A DNA stretch of 26,687 bases from Amphimedon queenslandica (lineage: Eukaryota > Porifera > Demospongiae > Haplosclerida > Niphatidae), in assembly GCF_000090795.2 (NCBI RefSeq), contig NW_003546349.1, forward strand, positions 151,155-177,841, written 5' to 3'. Shown here piece by piece: positions 18,486-26,165 of the stretch (positions within the stretch are counted from its first letter, which is position 1; each line of letters begins with the position of its first letter). Both the position numbers and the translations under genes were made by a program. Below the pieces are notes generated by a model. It was not told where the DNA came from and did not search any database. It worked only from the letters and a program-made list of their open reading frames with translations.

Positions 18486-18947
18486 ATCTGTAAATGAGAC
18501 TGTTCTTGTATAACAAGAAAAATGAAGCTATTGCATCACATTGATGTTCTTTTGCAGCATTGCCATACTCTTCTTAGAAAAAGATAGCTATTTTGTGTAA
18601 GTCAAACAATATATTGAAAGTTTTATGGATTTATTATTAAATACATATAGCATAATAATGACGTCATTTGTTTGACGTGGTAGGTTATACATTTTATGTA
18701 TCGGCCTGCCATAATAAATGCTGTCGTTATCTTGCAATATAGCACACAGTCCTTCATTACCTGTCCATGAGATAGAACAATATTAATTGTCCTTATAGGT
18801 GCAAATTTCAGTTAACATACTATCATAGTGTGTGTACATAGAAATATTATGCCTGGCACTCTGTTTGAAGGCCATAGGCTCATAAAAATTGTATTGTGAA
18901 ACTAAGATGGCTGCTTCCCATATCTTCTATTAAGTAATATATATTGC
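18486..18947. other. AT-rich spacer between foldbacks
   Basis: Contains a 12-bp perfect palindrome AATGACGTCATT at 18657-18668. Its core is the binding site of CREB/ATF bZIP factors, though one such site in AT-rich DNA proves nothing. No gene is seen. Confidence 0.4.
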
Positions 18948-19110
18948 ATGGGTGGCAGGGCTCAATGGCAGATAGTAGACCCGAGGCCGAGGTTAATGGT
19001 GTTACTGGTTGGATGCCTGCCCGAGGCGAAGGCGAGGGCTGCTATCCAACCAGTAACACCCGAAACCAAGGCCAAGGGTCTGCTATCTGCCATAGAGCAC
19101 TGCCACTCAT
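18948..19110. repeat. 163-bp foldback with 67-bp arms
   Basis: The left arm 18948-19014 and right arm 19044-19110 are reverse complements at about 56 of 67 positions with no gaps. The innermost 17 bases match perfectly (GGTGTTACTGGTTGGAT on the left). The 29-base spacer is GC-rich. Two short overlapping plus-strand frames here are by-products of the repeat. The right arm contains GGTCTGCTATC, the same core that forms the three palindromes at 19251-19346. Confidence 0.85.
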
Positions 19111-19250
19111 TCTATATACAATATAAAGTGTACTTGGTCAAAGATAGCCTTCTGGAAAAGAATATACTTGAGCAAAGGTAGTAGCCATATTGAAATTTAA
19201 TGAGCATGCACAGTAGAACAAAATGACACGTGGCTGCCTGACATCACAAC

Positions 19251-19346
19251 AGGTCTGCTATCGAGATAGCAGACTTGTGCGCAGGTCTGCTATCATGATA
19301 ACAGACTTGTGGCAGAGGCAGGTCTGCTATCACACGTATCAGACCT
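19251..19346. repeat. Array of three 26-27-bp palindromes
   Basis: Three successive units each begin AGGTCTGCTATC and then run back in reverse complement. They lie at 19251-19276 (centre GA), 19283-19308 (centre AT) and 19320-19346 (looser centre). The first pairs 12 bases each side with one mismatch at the outer edge. Starts are 32 and 37 bases apart, and the spacers differ. The same AGGTCTGCTATC core, less one base, lies in the foldback 160 bases upstream. This is not a CRISPR: spacers are 6 and 11 bases and the host is eukaryotic. Confidence 0.85.
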
Positions 19347-19836
19347 CGCGGCTCCTTTGACCTATGTCACTAGTATACTTTTAATAAGAATAAAGTGATT
19401 ATAGTGAAAGCGCTGTTACTAACAAACATACTTGCCATATGGAACTTCAGTAATCTGCATGCAACATCATACATTATAGTTACATGTACCTCAATGGGAT
19501 AATGAAGGATTTTCCAAATTATGAAAGAAGCATAGACTAGCCTAAATATTAAACTTTAGATAATGATAATAAACAAGGAAATGTACTGTTCACCATATTT
19601 ATGATTCAATAACATCAATGAAATTTCATGTCAACAAGCACATCCCAACACCAGTTTTATCAAGAACATGAAACCTTGATGCTGATCGCATGTAATTTCA
19701 TGCCATAAAAGAACTACAGTCCTATGGTCAATGAATATTAATGTAGACGAACATTTACTATTAAAATCTTACATTTGCTTCAATGATTGTTTATAAATTT
19801 TGTGCTACATATAAATATAGTTCAAGTATTTATTAT
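19347..19836. other. AT-rich flank of Gypsy-2
   Basis: No gene or element ends are recognised. The sequence is AT-rich with short poly-A/T runs up to the 5' LTR. Confidence 0.4.
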
Positions 19837-20107
19837 TGTAGTGAATCTTCGTAATTATTGATGTAATTATTATTCATTTAAATTTGTTGTGACTCGGCTA
19901 GTGACACCCAGGCCGCTTGCGCTCTTGTTATTGACAGTGCCATGTGCTATCCTTTTTGTGGATAACTTTCTCTCGCTCCTTCTCATCTCTCTGTCTTTCC
20001 CTCTCCTTCCCTTTTATTTGGTTAATAAGAATAAGGTTTTTAATCCTTTTCAAACTCTTCGTGAATCTACTCAGCATTAACGTTTGAAAAGCACAGAATA
20101 CACTACA
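19837..20107 (+). repeat. 5' LTR of Gypsy-2
   Basis: It starts TGTAG and ends CTACA, a perfect 5-bp inverted pair, followed three bases later by a primer-site-like TGGTGACGAG. It is clearly related to the sequence at 24876-25072: shared blocks include the start ...TTATTGA(T/C)GTAATTATT, AGTGCCATGTGCT and GTTTTTAATCCTTTT. Near 19965-20040 it carries a pyrimidine-rich tract of about 75 bases that the other LTR lacks. No 5-bp target duplication was found. Confidence 0.8.
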
Positions 20108-20110
20108 TAT

Positions 20111-20122
20111 TGGTGACGAGAG
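20111..20122 (+). promoter_or_regulatory. Primer binding site of Gypsy-2
   Basis: TGGTGACGAGAG starts three bases after the LTR ends. Its position and TGG start are right for a tRNA 3' end, and it differs from the Met-tRNA-type site of the other Gypsy element. I do not assign the tRNA. Confidence 0.6.
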
Positions 20123-20124
20123 TA

Positions 20125-21005
20125 ATGGCTCAAGAACTCACAACTCCTATGTTCGACAAGACTCAAAATGACTGGTTGGAATTTACCAAGAGACTAGGAT
20201 ACTACTTTGTAGCCAACGCTATTGGTGATGGAGATAAGCAAATAGTGGTTTGCCTCACTTGTGCTGGTGTGTCTAGTTACCATCGTGTTAAGTCACTGTC
20301 TTGCCTCTGAACGTTACGGAGTTTACTTTTCTGGGGTAGGTTGAGAAGGTCACAACTTACTTTATTCCTAAACCTTCGCCGGTTATGAAGCGTTTTCAAT
20401 TTAATACAATGTGTGAGCAGGAAGGAGAAAGTGTTGAGTCATTGTAGCAGCTTTAAGAGGCAATGCTGAACACTGTGAATATTGTGACTCGTTGAAAGAC
20501 ATGTTGCATTGTCTTATTTTCTGAGACAAGTCTGTCCAGTGCTCACTACTAAAGGCGACAAAGCTCACTTATGACACTGCTCTGGATACTGCTCTAGCAG
20601 CAGAATCTGCCAAGATCGACACTAGGAAGTTCTGAAAGGGTACTACAGTTCAGGGACATTCTCAAGCTGACGTTCATAAAGTTGATATTAAATCCCCTAA
20701 TAAGTCACTGCCAGAAGGGAGTGAGGATAGCAAAACAGTTTGTTATGGATGTGGTGGTAAACACAACCAATTGCATTGCCGGTTCAAAGAAGCAGTGTCA
20801 TTACGGTAAGAATAGAGGGCATTTTGCTATTGTTTGCCGTAAGAAGTCACAACAGAAACATGGAGATAAGACTAAAGCTGAAGCTAATCATGTGGACGCA
20901 AGTGACGATGCTGATGATCATTCAAGGCTTCAAGTCTCTACCTCTTTTACTTGTCGATTGATGTTTGATGTTAAGGTTAATGATGTTAGTCTGGAAATGG
21001 TGTTG
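20125..21005 (+). pseudogene. Gypsy-2 gag remnant
   Basis: The ATG at 20125 follows the primer site directly. The frame opens M-A-Q-E-L, then F-D-K-T-Q-N-D-W and L-G-Y-Y-F-V-A-N, a gag start seen in many invertebrate Gypsy elements; the first stop is at 20308-20310. Gag continues in pieces (K-R-F-Q-F-N near 20390, A-E-S-A-K near 20600). The nucleocapsid has one intact knuckle, C-Y-G-C-G-G-K-H-N-Q-L-H-C (C-x2-C-x3-H-x4-C, about 20740-20780). A second, damaged one after a frameshift (C-H-Y-G-K-N-R-G-H-F) has Gly where the second Cys should be. Confidence 0.8.
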
Positions 21006-21055
21006 ACACGGGGGCGTTAGCGTCACTGAGGAGACATGCCGTGAAATCCGAGGAA

Positions 21056-21063
21056 GTACATCC
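21056..21063 (+). repeat. 8-bp target duplication, left copy
   Basis: GTACATCC is repeated exactly at 21559-21566 on the far side of the hAT element. Eight bases is the hAT-superfamily target size. Confidence 0.9.
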
Positions 21064-21558
21064 TAGGGTTGCACCGATAATGTGATTGCCTTATTGGATA
21101 TCGGCTTATCCCCCATTTTGAGAAAATTGGTTATCAGTTATAAAAAAGCTACCGATTCCGATGTTATCAACACGCGCATGAGCAGTAGGATAATTAGTCA
21201 TGTGTAATGTTATTGTAATAACACTTGGTTTTGTACCTGCTCAGTGAGTCCACCTGCGTAGGCTTAGCTAGCTTATTACTGTGTCAAAGATGTCCAAGAA
21301 ACGATCATGTATATGGGACTATTACAAAACTAGTGAAGACAGTAGATTTGCTATGTGCAATTCTTGCCATGTATACTACTTTTAGGTAAAAACAACTTTG
21401 GTTATATAAATTATGTTATTGATTAAAGTTTATTAATAATTGCTTATTAAACTATCATATCAATTATTAATATTGTATCGGTTATTGGTATCGGTCTTTA
21501 TCGGCCATAGAATATCAGTTATCGGAATATTGGTAAATTTCTGTATCGGTGCAACTCT
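21064..21558. mobile_element. Non-autonomous hAT transposon, 495 bp
   Basis: The ends are inverted: AGGGTTGCACCGATA on the left and TATCGGTGCAACTCT on the right (14 of 15 match as inverted copies), with one extra T at the left edge. The interior is rich in TATCGG and its variants, typical of hAT subterminal repeats. Exact 8-bp duplications (GTACATCC) flank it. It keeps the first part of a transposase gene but is far too short to be autonomous. It is inserted in the protease region of the Gypsy-2 element and is therefore younger than that insertion. Confidence 0.9.
21290..21385 (+). pseudogene. hAT transposase N-terminus with half a BED finger
   Basis: The ATG at 21290 opens a 31-codon frame, M-S-K-K-R-S, then W-D-Y-Y and D-S-R-F-A-M-C-N-S-C, ended by TAG at 21383-21385. 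The aromatic pair and C-x2-C are the first half of a BED zinc finger, the DNA-binding domain at the start of many hAT transposases. The second half (His/His or His/Cys) and the whole catalytic domain are absent, so this is a 5' stub left by internal deletion. Confidence 0.75.
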
Positions 21559-21566
21559 GTACATCC
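21559..21566 (+). repeat. 8-bp target duplication, right copy
   Basis: GTACATCC is identical to 21056-21063 and marks the right edge of the hAT insertion. Confidence 0.9.
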
Positions 21567-21839
21567 ATTCTTCAGCCTTTTAAAGCTCGATTGTATACAT
21601 ATACAGGAGAGTCCATTCCTGTCTTGGGTTCAGCTGATGTCCAAATGAAGCATCATTGTCAGTCATTAAGAAAGGAGCACGTCCTTCATTACTGGGAAGC
21701 AACTGGCTCTTTGTACTTAAACTAGACTGGCAACATGTATTCAAGGTAGCAGCCAACCAAAATTTACAAGGGTCCTTCATCAGTTCAGTGAGGTTTTCAA
21801 AAAGGAACTCGGCACTGTACTAGGGATAAAAGGCAAAAT

Positions 21840-22740
21840 ACTTGTCAAGGTGGGAACCACACCTATTTTTTATAAGTCCAGACTAGTACCACTCTCACTG
21901 AAAGCAAAAGTTGAAGCCGAACCCGACCGATTACTGAAAGAGAGTATTTTCAAGCCAGTAAGATATTCAGACTGGGCTGCACGCATAGTGCCTGTCACAA
22001 AGGGAGATGATACCATTAGAATTTGAGGTGCTATAAAGTTATCGTTAATCGTGCTGCATTGATTGATAGATGCCTATAACTTCGAATCAAAGACCTGCTT
22101 GCTATGTTAGCCAGTGGTAATCTGTTTACAATACTTGAAGTATCACATGCTTATCAGCAGGTTGAGCTAGAGAAGGAGTTCCGTGAGTTAGTGTGCATAA
22201 ACCCACACAAGGGTTTATTTCAATACAAGAGATTGCCTTTCAGGGTTTCCTTTATGCCTTCTATATTTCAAAGAGTAATGGACATTTCCTTACCGGGTAT
22301 TTCTAGGTTGAGAAACAGTCCCGTGAGTTTGTGTGCATAAACACATACAAGGCGTTATTTAGATACAAGAGGTTGCCTTTTGGGATTTGCTCTGCATTTT
22401 TCATAAAAAAGAGTAATGAACACCCTCTTACAGGGTATTCCAGGTGTTTGCATCTATATGAATGACATTTTGATTACTGGTAAAAATGAAGAGCATCTAG
22501 CCCATTTTGCAGCTGTATTAATCCGTTTATCTGAGACAAGCATGAAACTGAAGAGGGAGATGTGTTCTTTTCTCTTGCCGTCTCTTGAGTAGCTTGGTCA
22601 TGTGATTATTGCTGAGGGTTTAATGACCTCTGAGTCAAAGGTCTAAGTAGTAACTAATGCTCCTACACGTACTAGTGTGTCTGAGTTTAGGTCATTTTTG
22701 TAATTAGTGAACTATTATAGCAAGTTTTTGCCTGACCTAG
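21840..22740 (+). pseudogene. Gypsy-2 reverse transcriptase remnant
   Basis: The fingers begin near 21870 (P-L-S-L-K-A-K-V-E), then R-L-L-K-E-S-I-F-K-P and S-D-W-A-A-R-I-V-P-V. A TGA near 22025 breaks the frame. The palm shows S-H-A-Y-Q-Q-V-E-L-E and Y-K-R-L-P-F, and this block is then duplicated (22161-22306 and 22307-22445). The catalytic Y-x-D-D is Y-M-N-D at 22455-22466, so the first of the two paired aspartates is lost. The tail continues with D-I-L-I-T-G, L-G-H-V-I and V-N-Y-Y-S-K-F-L-P-D-L with further stops. Clearly inactive. Confidence 0.85.
22161..22445 (+). repeat. Diverged tandem duplication of an RT block (146 + 139 bp)
   Basis: 22161-22306 and 22307-22445 are adjacent direct repeats, about four in five bases alike. 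Both carry V-C-I-N, Y-K-R-L-P-F, an S-N-E/V-M-D region and a P-L/L-P-G-Y/I-S end. The second copy reads L-P-F-G-I, nearer the usual L-P-F-G-V, while the first reads L-P-F-R-V. Confidence 0.85.
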
Positions 22741-22779
22741 CTTCTACTGTGGCTCAACTGTATAGACTGTTACAATAGA

Positions 22780-23290
22780 AGAAGGGGGTGTTGATGAAAC
22801 CGCAGGAAGATGCGTTCTATACAGTTAAGAGCTGTTGAAATCAACTCGGGTGTTAGTACATTTTAATGAGAAGCTTCCCTTAATTTTAGCTTGTGATGCA
22901 TTGCCTTATGGATTGGGAGCTGTGTTTTCCCATGCAATGCCAGATGGTACAGACCGTCGTATTTATTTGTCTCACGTACTCTGTCTGTTACTGAGAAGAG
23001 ATACTAGCAATCAGATAAGGAAGCTCTTGCAATTATTTTCGGATTCAGAAATTATCAACAGTATCTCTATGGTCGCAAATTTGAGTTGAAGACCGACAAT
23101 AAACCATTGATAACATATTTAGTGAGAAGAAAGGTATTCCTACCATAGCCTCGGTACATATTCAGAGATGGGCTCTAACATTAGGAGCATCTAAATACAC
23201 CATTAAGCATCAGATAGGAAAAGATAATGTAACAGCGGATGCTATGAGTTGTCTACCTGTTAGAAATACCCCGCCTGAAGCTTGTATTAC
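22780..23290 (+). pseudogene. Gypsy-2 RNase H remnant
   Basis: RNase H removes the RNA strand after copying. The frame at 22835 contains R-V-L-V-H-F-N, then L-I-L-A-C-D-A-L-P-Y-G-L-G-A-V with the first catalytic Asp kept (22895-22897). After shifts come Y-G-R-K-F-E-L-K-T-D-N-K-P-L near 23070 (Asp kept), W-A-L-T-L-G-A near 23170, and the last block G-K-D-N-V-T-A-D-A-M-S near 23225 (Asp kept). The active-site Asp positions I can place are therefore conserved although the frame is broken, in contrast to the RNase H of the other Gypsy element. Confidence 0.75.
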
Positions 23291-23339
23291 TAGTGAAGTA
23301 ATTTAGCCAATGAAGCATCTTAATGCATCTCCTACTACC

Positions 23340-24464
23340 TCCACTCAGATCAAATGATGGACTAACCACGATCCTGTTCTCTCTACGGTGAGGGAGTGGA
23401 TACTGACAAAAAGTGGCCAGCTCAGGAACCTTGCATTCAACTTTATCACAGGAGGAGGTATGAGCTGACTGTGGAGGAAGGGTGCATTTTATGGGGTAGT
23501 AGAGTTGTAACACCACCTAAAGGGAGAAAAGCATTGTTAAAATGATATATATGAGGGCCATACAGGCATGGTAAAAATGAAGAGTATTGCAAGGAGATGT
23601 GTGGTGGCCATCAATAGATAAAGAATTCAAAGATTGTGTTAAACAGTGTAAAACTTTTCAGTCAAATTGAAAAGCCCACCCCTTGCTCCCATTGACCCGT
23701 GGCAGTGGTCAAAGAAGCCATGGTCGAGAGTGCATATTGAATATGCATGAAGGGAGAATGTTTTTAGTTTTAATGGATGTCTGTTTGAAGTGGATAGAGG
23801 TACACATTACTAAATCCTCTACAACTACTATTACTTTAGACCTGTTGAGGAAATCATTACTCTAGGTTTACCAAAACTAATTGTACACAATGCCTTAGAA
23901 TTTACTAGCGAGGAATTTGCTATATTTATGAAGAAGAATGGCATTCGTCATATCAAATTCCCTTCTTATGATCCTGCTTCAAACGGCCTAGCCAAGCAAG
24001 CAGTACAGACACTGTAGGAGAGATTAAGGAAACTATAAGGGGGTTCTCTAGAAACTAGATTATCTCGATTCCTATTTAATTACCAAATCACTTCTCATTC
24101 TAGTACTAGTATTTTTCCAGCTGAAGTTTTGTTTGGTTGACGTTGGAGATCACCTATGGATGCTATCTGTCCAGATATTGGAGCGATAGCTCAACAGAAG
24201 CATAAAAATTGGCCTCGTGGTCAGGTTAAGTTGAGAAATTTTTATGTCGGAGAGTTGGTGAATGTAAAGAATTATGTTTCTGGTCCTACTTGCTTGCGTA
24301 AAATTAAAGAAAAGTGTGGTAATGTTATGTTTGAAGTTGACTTAGAAAATGGTCGTGTTAGGAAGCATATCGATCAGTTGATTTTGAGATTTGAATCTAC
24401 AGATCCAGTGAGTTCTGATAGTAATGACATGAAATCTGTTGAGGGACCTGAAACACATCAGTAA
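23340..24464 (+). pseudogene. Gypsy-2 integrase remnant, all three DDE residues lost
   Basis: The HHCC region shows E-G-H-T-G near 23550 and K-Q-C-K-T-F-Q near 23645, where the last Cys is Phe (23656-23658). The core starts W-S-R-V-H-I-E-Y-A: the first catalytic Asp is Glu (23739-23741). F-L-V-L-M-D-V-C-L-K-W-I-E-V-H-I follows one frame over. The second Asp is His in I-V-H-N-A-L-E-F-T-S (23886-23888), and the third residue, Glu, is Lys in N-G-L-A-K-Q-A-V-Q-T (23994-23996). Stops lie at 24016, 24037 and 24138. The C-terminal part is the cleanest, open from 24156 to the TAA at 24462-24464, with V-N-V-K-N-Y and D-L-E-N-G-R-V-R-K-H. Non-catalytic. Confidence 0.85.
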
Positions 24465-24765
24465 TCACAGGTAGCCCCAGAGACTACTTCTAATACTCCG
24501 GAAACTATGGAGGATGCCACATCCCCCATCCTGCCACTTCCTATGGAGCAGGACACTAGTTATAATACTGAAGATAGTACCAAAAGTACTACCAGCAATA
24601 CTACTGCCGATGACACTACTCGGTGTTACTAATGCACCAGGTACAGGTAGTGCAACTGCTACTGATTGTACAAGTAATTGTACGTCCCATACTCAAACTA
24701 CAGTATGACAATTGGAAAGATTTCACCGCCCACCATTGAGGTATGGGGAACCAGTTTATTATTGA
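24465..24765 (+). pseudogene. Gypsy-2 polyprotein C-terminal tail
   Basis: Past the TAA the same frame continues with a Thr/Ser/Pro/Asp-rich tail (P-E-T-T-S-N-T-P-E-T, then S-T-T-S-N-T-T) to a stop near 24630. A shifted frame ends R-F-H-R-P-P-L-R-Y-G-E-P-V-Y-Y before a TGA near 24765. A low-complexity tail closing on an R-x-P-x-R-Y/F-G motif is common at the end of Gypsy Pol, so I read the TAA at 24462 as premature. Confidence 0.5.
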
Positions 24766-24863
24766 GTACTCTGTAATGAATGAATTACCATGTATGCATA
24801 TCTGTATATCATTATTAATAAGTGTATTACTTTTTTGTAATTGTTGATTACATGTGTACACTA

Positions 24864-24875
24864 AGGAGGGAGAAT
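24864..24875 (+). promoter_or_regulatory. Polypurine tract of Gypsy-2
   Basis: AAGGAGGGAGAA lies directly before the 3' LTR, the position where plus-strand DNA synthesis is primed. Confidence 0.75.
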
Positions 24876-25072
24876 ATCATGAATTTATGTGATTATTGAC
24901 GTAATTATTTTTAATTATGATTTGTTGTTACCTGGCTGGTTACACCCAAGTGGCGTGCACTACTGTTAAACAAAGTGCCATGTGCTGCGATTTTTATACA
25001 GTTTTTAATCCTTTTTAAACTCTTAATGATTCTACTCAACCTTCACACTTAAAAGGCACTGTAAAACCAACA
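24876..25072 (+). repeat. 3' LTR of Gypsy-2
   Basis: It starts TATCATGAA, against TGTAGTGAA in the 5' LTR, and ends CCAACA. It is 197 bases, against 271, because it lacks the pyrimidine-rich tract of the 5' LTR. Its terminal TG has decayed to TA. Many substitutions separate the two LTRs. Confidence 0.8.
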
Positions 25073-26165
25073 ACTAGCAAATTCATTCCCAATACTTGAT
25101 AATTCCATAAAGAGACAAAGTCTGGTTACATAAATTTGATTGCCAGGTAAAGGGTCAGAACGACCCTTTCCAGGGCCCTTTTTACGTAGCAAACCAAACA
25201 ATTAAAATAATCACATTACCTTTTGCCTGTTCAAATTTCTTTTAAACTTAAAAAAATATAATTGGTTTTTAACATATACCTAATGTCAGGACAAGTGGGA
25301 CAATTTTTCCGTATCAAATAGAGGAATTAGAAAAGTTAAATGTCTTAATTGCTCTTTCAGATATCTATTATTTTGGCAGTAGCTTACATGTAGCATTCAA
25401 GAGGATTTTTTAAGATGGCAGCCATTTCTATCACTTTGAAACACTAATAACTCTTTTACATGGGCAGCGTCGACGGTCCGACTGATCCCGTCATGGCTGG
25501 ACCAGATTTTTGGATTGTGCCTCAATTTTGTAGGCGTAACATTAGTTTTAGCATATAAGATCCTGTAGCTACACCCTTCTTTAGTTAATTGCTAGCAAAA
25601 AATTTTGGGTTTTCAATTATGCATAGTACACTGCCAGGAAAACATTTCCTGCTTGTCCATTACATTTGAGAGGTTTCTAAATCAGGTGCATAGTAGGAAT
25701 TTTTGCATATAAATTCATTTTTTTCTATAAGTAAATGATCCTTTATTCTCATTCCTAGTTTTTAATTTTACTAATTTAAAGTTTGGGATCATTAGCTTTT
25801 ATTACGCTTCGCATGCAAATGACAAAACTCAAAATAAGCCATCAACGAGATTTACCTGTGGTATTATGTCTGCTTCTTGTGCTTCCAAGATTAGAATAAT
25901 GCAACCTAATTATCCCAATCTTTAAATTAGTACTATATGATTACAAGGTATGACATGTCTAGCAAAGAGTGGACACAGAATAGTATCATGTGCAATTACT
26001 TTATAAAGGACAGTAATGGACATTTCCATTTACTATTATTATTGTTATTGTAAAAGACTTTACAGGACACCTAGATTGATGTAAAACATAGCATTGATCA
26101 AATTAGTAATCTAGACATGATGTATGTCCTGAAGGCATGTTAGGAACTTGTCCTGACACCCTAAG
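25073..26165. other. Non-coding stretch right of Gypsy-2
   Basis: No gene is seen on either strand. It contains the hairpin at 25149-25169, the palindrome GGGCCC just after it, and an ATT-rich run near 26030. The segment 25460-25500 (gtcgacggtccgactgat) is GC-richer but unrecognised. Confidence 0.45.
25149..25169. repeat. 8-bp perfect stem, 5-base loop hairpin
   Basis: AAAGGGTC (25149-25156) and GACCCTTT (25162-25169) are exact reverse complements around AGAAC. Confidence 0.85.

Larger units (their letters stand above)
20940..21840 (+). pseudogene. Gypsy-2 protease remnant, split by the hAT insertion
   Basis: The start lies at D-V-K-V-N-D-V-S-L-E-M near 20970. The D-T-G site is disrupted: the first frame ends T-R-G-R-stop, while the next frame holds the T-G/G-G block followed by S-V-T-E-E-T-C-R-E-I. 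The protease is then split at 21063 by the hAT element and resumes after 21566 (Q-P-F-K-A-R-L-Y-T-Y-T-G-E-S), with weak similarity to about 21840. Removing the nested element and one target copy would restore the reading direction, but not the catalytic site. Confidence 0.65.
19837..25072 (+). mobile_element. Ty3/Gypsy LTR retrotransposon with both LTRs (Gypsy-2)
   Basis: The element has 5' LTR, primer site, gag, protease, RT, RNase H, integrase, polypurine tract and 3' LTR, 5,236 bases in all including a nested 495-bp hAT element. Its protein motifs and primer site differ from the Gypsy-1 element, so this is a different lineage. The two LTRs have diverged by many substitutions and one large indel, so the insertion is old. 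Every protein has several stops and shifts. Confidence 0.88.

Noticed and set aside
18657..18668. CREB/ATF site TGACGTCA as a promoter element
   Set aside because: A single 8-bp palindrome with no gene nearby is within chance expectation for a window of this size.
18944..19181. Two overlapping 60-77-codon plus-strand frames
   Set aside because: They lie on the 163-bp foldback, and their sequence is explained by the inverted repeat.
19251..19346. CRISPR-like array
   Set aside because: The units are palindromes with spacers of only 6 and 11 bases, there are just three, and all surrounding genes are animal transposons.
21580..21780. 66-codon minus-strand frame
   Set aside because: It is antisense to the resumed protease region of Gypsy-2 (Y-T-Y-T-G-E-S block on the plus strand).
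23253..23516. 87-codon minus-strand frame
   Set aside because: It is antisense to the RNase H end and integrase start of Gypsy-2, which read correctly on the plus strand.
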